Notes under the pieces: generated by a model | Databases searched by the model: none | Told to the model about the DNA's origin: nothing | What the model saw: only the letters and a program-made list of their open reading frames with translations | Source of the DNA: Planctomycetota bacterium | GTDB lineage: Bacteria; Planctomycetota; UBA1135 | DNA: 33,832 nt | NCBI GenBank assembly: GCA_002705055.1 | Contig: PAHY01000010.1 | Coordinates: forward strand, 1-33,832 | Direction: 5' to 3' | Shown: positions 30,559 through 33,832 of the stretch, piece after piece | How the letters are laid out: each line of letters opens with the position of its first letter | Position numbering within the stretch: position 1 is the first letter of the stretch | Position numbers and translations under genes: made by a program

Positions 30559-33519
30559 ATGCGTCGCACCACCCTCATTTTGTCCGTGCTCGCCGCCCTC
30601 ACGATGGGCGGTGTCCTCTGGGTTGTCTTCTCGCCCGATGGCGACTCGCTGACTCAACCTGGCGATTCCGGCGTCGCCCCCTCGCCCACCGTGGAGGCAG
30701 ATCCCGCTCTCGAAGCGGACGCCGGCGAGAGCAGCGCGCTGGCTGGGGACGCGGTCGAGGAGACCGCGGACCGCACCGAGCTCGCGACAGAAGGCGAGAC
30801 GGAGGGAGCCCAGGCTGCCCCCGCCACCGCTTCGCTGCGGCTGCGCGTCGTCGACCCCGAAGGCGGCCCGATCGAGGCGCTGAACGCGCGGGTCTTTGCC
30901 GGCCCGCATCAGCAGCACATGCCGTGGATGGACTTTGTCGGCGGCGACGACGCCGAGCCGCTGGCGGAGCTGCCCAGCAATGCCAATGGCGAACTGCTGC
31001 TGCAGGGCGTCCCGGCGGGACAGTCGATTCACCTGGTCCTCGGCGGCGATTACTGGGTCGAGCGCACCGTGCCGCTGGCTGCGCTGCGCGCCGGAGAGGA
31101 GCGCGAACTGGGCGAGCTGTCGATCGCCCGCGGCGTCCTGTTGAGCGGGCGCGCCCTGAGCGATGACGGCAAGCCGATTGAGTCGGCAAGCGTGCGACTC
31201 GTCGAACGGACCGGCAACCAGATGCCGGCCGGCGTGATGATGGCGGGCATGAGCGGCGGGGTCGAGCGTCAGGTCGAGACCGATGCCGATGGCCGCTTCC
31301 GGATTGCCGGGCTGCCGCCCAAGGAGTACACCCTGAGCGCGACGCGGGTCGGCCGCGTGCGCGCCGAGACCAGCCTGGTGCTGTCGCTGAGCAACCCGGA
31401 TCACCGCGTGGAGATGCGGATGGGTGAAGGCGGTTGGGTGCACGGAGTGGTGCGTTCGGAGGATGGCACGCCACTGCCCAACGCGCGCGTGGCGCTGATT
31501 CCGGCCCGCGGCTTTGCTTCGTACCAGTGGGATACGGAGCGCATCCTGCGTGAAGGCCAGGAGGTCGGCGAGGATGGCTCCTTCCGTCTGGCGGGCGTGC
31601 CGGAAGACAACTCGCAGCGCGTGGTCGCCGCCGCGGAAGGCTATGCGCGCGGGCGCACCGACCGCGTTGTCCCGGGCATGAAGGTCGAGCTGGGGCTGGC
31701 CCCGCGCGTGAGCCTGGCCGGTTATGTGTTTGATGCTGCCGGCGAGCCGGTGGCGGAGGCGCAGGTCACGGCCAGTCCGCAGGCCGCGCCGGGTCGCACG
31801 GGCGGCCCCGAGATGTTCCGCCAGGAGGCGACGAACACGGACGAGAATGGCCGCTTTGAGCTGCCCGAGATGTCGGCGGGGACCTTCACCATTGCGGTGA
31901 GCAGCCCGGCTGGCGAGCTGCGTCAGGAAGGCGTGGAGGTCAGCGCCGAGGCGCCGGAGCTCGAGCTTCATCTGCCCAGCGGAGAGGCGGTCATCGTGCG
32001 CGTCGCCGACGCCGACGGCCAGGCCGTGGAGGGTGCGCGCGTGGAGCTGCGCACGGTCAACGCGGCCGACAGTCTCAATCTGGTGGATGGCGGGCGCCAG
32101 GTGCGCGTCGCCGTCAGTTCGGATGGCGAGATCCAGACCTTCGGCGGTGGAACGGCGCGTTCGGGTCGCACTGATGCGGCAGGCATGATCCGCTTCGTCG
32201 GCATGAGCACCGGCAAGTACCAGCTGGACGTCGAGAAGCAGGGCTTTGCGAACACGAGTCAGGTCGTGGAACGCGGCAGCGATGAGGAGCAGCTAGTTCT
32301 CGTCGAGCTGCCGGCCGCTGCCAGCCTGCGGGTGCTGGCCGTGGATGCAAGCGGCGTGCCGATTCAGGATGCCAACCTCGAGCTCGAGCGCGTCGACGCC
32401 GAGCCCAAGGACAGCCGTTCGCAGGCGACCGATGCCTGGGGGCTGGCGGAGTTCCGCGGCCTCACCCCGGGCAAGTACACGCTGCGCGAAGTCGCGAGCG
32501 GGGCGCAGGGCGGGTTCATCGTCTTCGATGATCCGAGCTCGGCCGAAGGCGGCGCTGAACCGCAAGAAGAAGTCGTGCGCTTCGAGCTGGGTGCCGGCGA
32601 GGCGGGCGAACAGCAGATCGTCCTGGCAGCCAAGGCGGTCCCGACCGTGTTGGTGACGCGCCTGGGAGTGCCGGTTCCGAATGCCGGCGTGTCCATTCAG
32701 GCCAACAGCGGTGATCAGATGATGTTCATGGGCTTCCCGGGCATGGGTGGCAGCGATGCCACGACCAACGCCCAGGGCCTGGCCAAGCTGCCGCCGAATG
32801 ATCCCGGCAGCTACATCATCAAGGCGCGCTCGAAGGCGACGAACCCGTACACCGAGATGGAGGTCTCGCTTGCGGCGGGCTCGCAGCAGTTCACGATTGA
32901 GCTGGCGACCGGTGGCGTTTCCGGGACGATCTCGGGCCCGGCTGGCCCGATTGTGGATGCCCGCGTCAGCCTATCGCGCCAGCGCGGCGAAGGTGAAGCC
33001 GTCGGCCGCTCGGTCGGCGTGTTCTCGATCGCTCTCGGCGGGGATGATGATGAGGGTGAGGTCGAGACCTTCGACTTCAACTCTGCTGACGCCCGCGCGA
33101 GCACCGATGGCAGCGGCCGCTTCCGATTCCTCGACGTGCCGCCGGGAACCTACACCATGTCCATCAAGGCCAAGGGCCACAGCCCGCTGGAGACCGAGCC
33201 CTTTGAGGTCACCGAAGGAACCCAAGTAGACCGCGGCCTCGTGACGCTGGAAGCCGGCGCAAGCCTCAAGGGCCGCGTGATGAACATCCCGGACAACGAA
33301 GACGGCAGCCGCCCCTTCTACACGATGGTCCGACTGCAGGATCCGGATGGAAACACGGTGCGGTATGGCTCGGTTCGCTCGAGCGGGAGCTATCGGTTTG
33401 ATGAACTGGAACCGGGCAGTTATCGGTTGCGGATCGATCTCCCGAATGGAGATGAGCGCACTTCGGAGTTGATTCAGGTGCAGGCTGGCGCTCCCACCGA
33501 GTACGACTGGCCACTCTAA
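30559..33519 (+). CDS. Membrane-anchored protein of nine carboxypeptidase-regulatory-like beta repeats
   Basis: A 986-residue protein with an N-terminal signal-anchor (about residues 4-24, LILSVLAALTMGGVLWVVF) and an acidic linker (25-90). About nine beta-sandwich repeats begin near 93, 193, 293, 386, 477, 588, 694, 786 and 902. Typical repeats show GxVxxxDGxPLPNARVAL and then TDADGRFRIAGLPPKEYTL. These are the hallmarks of the carboxypeptidase regulatory-like (CNA-B/transthyretin-like) fold, usually an adhesion or binding module. Anchor, acidic linker and repeats match the layout of the outside halves of the four sigma fusions, but there is no sigma domain. It is probably surface-exposed. 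No catalytic motif was seen. Its TAA stop is one base from the right-hand element terminus. Confidence 0.78.
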   Translation: MRRTTLILSVLAALTMGGVLWVVFSPDGDSLTQPGDSGVAPSPTVEADPALEADAGESSALAGDAVEETADRTELATEGETEGAQAAPATASLRLRVVDPEGGPIEALNARVFAGPHQQHMPWMDFVGGDDAEPLAELPSNANGELLLQGVPAGQSIHLVLGGDYWVERTVPLAALRAGEERELGELSIARGVLLSGRALSDDGKPIESASVRLVERTGNQMPAGVMMAGMSGGVERQVETDADGRFRIAGLPPKEYTLSATRVGRVRAETSLVLSLSNPDHRVEMRMGEGGWVHGVVRSEDGTPLPNARVALIPARGFASYQWDTERILREGQEVGEDGSFRLAGVPEDNSQRVVAAAEGYARGRTDRVVPGMKVELGLAPRVSLAGYVFDAAGEPVAEAQVTASPQAAPGRTGGPEMFRQEATNTDENGRFELPEMSAGTFTIAVSSPAGELRQEGVEVSAEAPELELHLPSGEAVIVRVADADGQAVEGARVELRTVNAADSLNLVDGGRQVRVAVSSDGEIQTFGGGTARSGRTDAAGMIRFVGMSTGKYQLDVEKQGFANTSQVVERGSDEEQLVLVELPAAASLRVLAVDASGVPIQDANLELERVDAEPKDSRSQATDAWGLAEFRGLTPGKYTLREVASGAQGGFIVFDDPSSAEGGAEPQEEVVRFELGAGEAGEQQIVLAAKAVPTVLVTRLGVPVPNAGVSIQANSGDQMMFMGFPGMGGSDATTNAQGLAKLPPNDPGSYIIKARSKATNPYTEMEVSLAAGSQQFTIELATGGVSGTISGPAGPIVDARVSLSRQRGEGEAVGRSVGVFSIALGGDDDEGEVETFDFNSADARASTDGSGRFRFLDVPPGTYTMSIKAKGHSPLETEPFEVTEGTQVDRGLVTLEAGASLKGRVMNIPDNEDGSRPFYTMVRLQDPDGNTVRYGSVRSSGSYRFDELEPGSYRLRIDLPNGDERTSELIQVQAGAPTEYDWPL

Positions 33520-33520
33520 G

Positions 33521-33652
33521 GAGTCTGACCCCCATGAGTGGGCTCGTTTCTCGGGTCGATCCGTAACTTTCGACCTCACGAAGCGTCCTCTAGGTGAACC
33601 CACCTGGAGGACGCTTCTTGTTTCACCCACCATTCTGCCCGCGCTTCGGCTG
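33521..33652 (+). repeat. Right copy of 132-bp inverted repeat (transposable-element 5' end)
   Basis: Matches the reverse complement of 1-132 with seven mismatches. Order on the plus strand: terminal motif (33521-33539), spacer, stem-loop (33581-33616), transposase start (33618). It begins directly after the TAA of the beta-repeat gene. Four of the seven differences fall in the spacer and none in the stem-loop, which suggests the stem is under selection. Confidence 0.75.
33581..33616 (+). promoter_or_regulatory. Stem-loop covering the transposase ribosome-binding site (right copy)
   Basis: AAGCGTCCTC pairs with GAGGACGCTT and AGGTG with CACCT, around a four-base AACC loop and one mismatch. 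GGAGGA at 33606-33611 is almost wholly within the 3' arm, six bases before the TTG at 33618. Folding of read-through transcripts would hide the ribosome-binding site. It may also terminate transcription from the beta-repeat gene. Confidence 0.65.
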
Positions 33653-33832
33653 CCCCTCCGCCGAGCGCAATCTCGCCTTCCGCTATCGCCGGTCCGGCTC
33701 CTATCACCGCAAGTGTGATGGCCGCTGGATCCAGCGATTCCGCTGCCTCGTCTGCCATCGTGGCTTCAGCACACAGACCTACAAGGCCAACTATCGCTAC
33801 CGCAAGCCCTTTCTCCATCACGCCTTAGTCCA
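33618..33832 (+). CDS. Zinc-ribbon transposase, 5' part cut by window edge (right copy)
   Basis: From a TTG at 33618 an uninterrupted 71-codon frame runs to the window edge. It begins MFHPPFCPRFGCPS and continues GSYHRK, RWIQRFRCLVCHRGFSTQTY. Cys7-x4-Cys12 and Cys43-x2-Cys46 form a zinc ribbon, and the basic/aromatic pattern around RFRC-C-R-FS resembles the N-terminal DNA-binding part of IS1/IS1595-like transposases. The catalytic domain is outside the window, so the exact family is inference. A GTG at 33594 is in frame but lies inside the stem-loop; the TTG has a good GGAGGA at six bases. The gene points out of the window, opposite to the left copy. Confidence 0.68.
   Translation, partial: MFHPPFCPRFGCPSAERNLAFRYRRSGSYHRKCDGRWIQRFRCLVCHRGFSTQTYKANYRYRKPFLHHALV

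Noticed and set aside
30559..33519. A repeated DNA array in the beta-repeat gene
   Set aside because: The repeats are visible at protein level (about 90-110 residues) but are too diverged in DNA to be a recent tandem repeat; no CRISPR-like spacing exists anywhere in the window.
1..33832. A composite transposon carrying the whole window
   Set aside because: The two elements are inverted and only their 5' ends are visible; no target duplication or foreign cargo pattern is seen, and most genes look like ordinary chromosomal ones.

Overview
The window is GC-rich, with short intergenic gaps and mostly weak Shine-Dalgarno sites. Its gene types suggest Planctomycetota or a neighbouring PVC-type lineage: several very large ECF sigma factors fused to extracytoplasmic domains, many carboxypeptidase-regulatory-like beta domains, modular secreted hydrolases, and Tat or lipoprotein exports. 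This placement is inference; no rRNA or other taxonomic marker is present.

Layout. Both ends carry the 5' part of the same zinc-ribbon transposase gene, in inverted orientation and pointing out of the window, each preceded by a nearly identical 132-bp block (1-132 and 33521-33652). From the left come a MuiA-family secreted protein, an outer-membrane-like lipoprotein, two divergent nitroreductases, a gamma carbonic anhydrase, a glycerophosphodiester phosphodiesterase and a Tat-exported M24 peptidase (134-6705). Next is an 11.6-kb block on the minus strand (18299 to 6712) in the order sigma fusion C, asparagine synthetase, sigma fusion B, a 54-bp relic of an asparagine synthetase 3' end, sigma fusion A. 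Divergent from it is a pair of VOC-family genes. A secreted protein of unknown function and a YjdM homologue lead to a 1038-residue esterase/fucosidase and a secreted endonuclease I. A solo copy of the transposable-element end sits just upstream of the endonuclease. Sigma fusion D (25544-28558) is divergent from a PqqB-like lipoprotein and an MtfA-like peptidase. Last is a 986-residue protein built of nine beta repeats, anchored like the sigma fusions but lacking a sigma domain.

The most interesting content is the paralogous set of four proteins (about 1004-1079 residues). Each has, in one chain, a complete sigma2-sigma4 ECF sigma factor, one transmembrane helix and a large predicted extracytoplasmic beta-rich region. 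No anti-sigma gene lies beside any of them. They read as membrane-tethered, one-polypeptide sensors that could carry outside signals directly to RNA polymerase. The asnB relic shows that part of this family grew by tandem duplication of an asnB-sigma unit.

The second notable item is the transposable element. Its transposase start (TTG) has its Shine-Dalgarno site buried in a 16-bp stem-loop, and all three copies of its end sit directly beside a CTAG or CTAA tetranucleotide, two of them at gene stop codons.

No tRNA, rRNA, CRISPR array or replication origin was recognised. No gene-free stretch exceeds 300 bases; the longest is 30339-30558.
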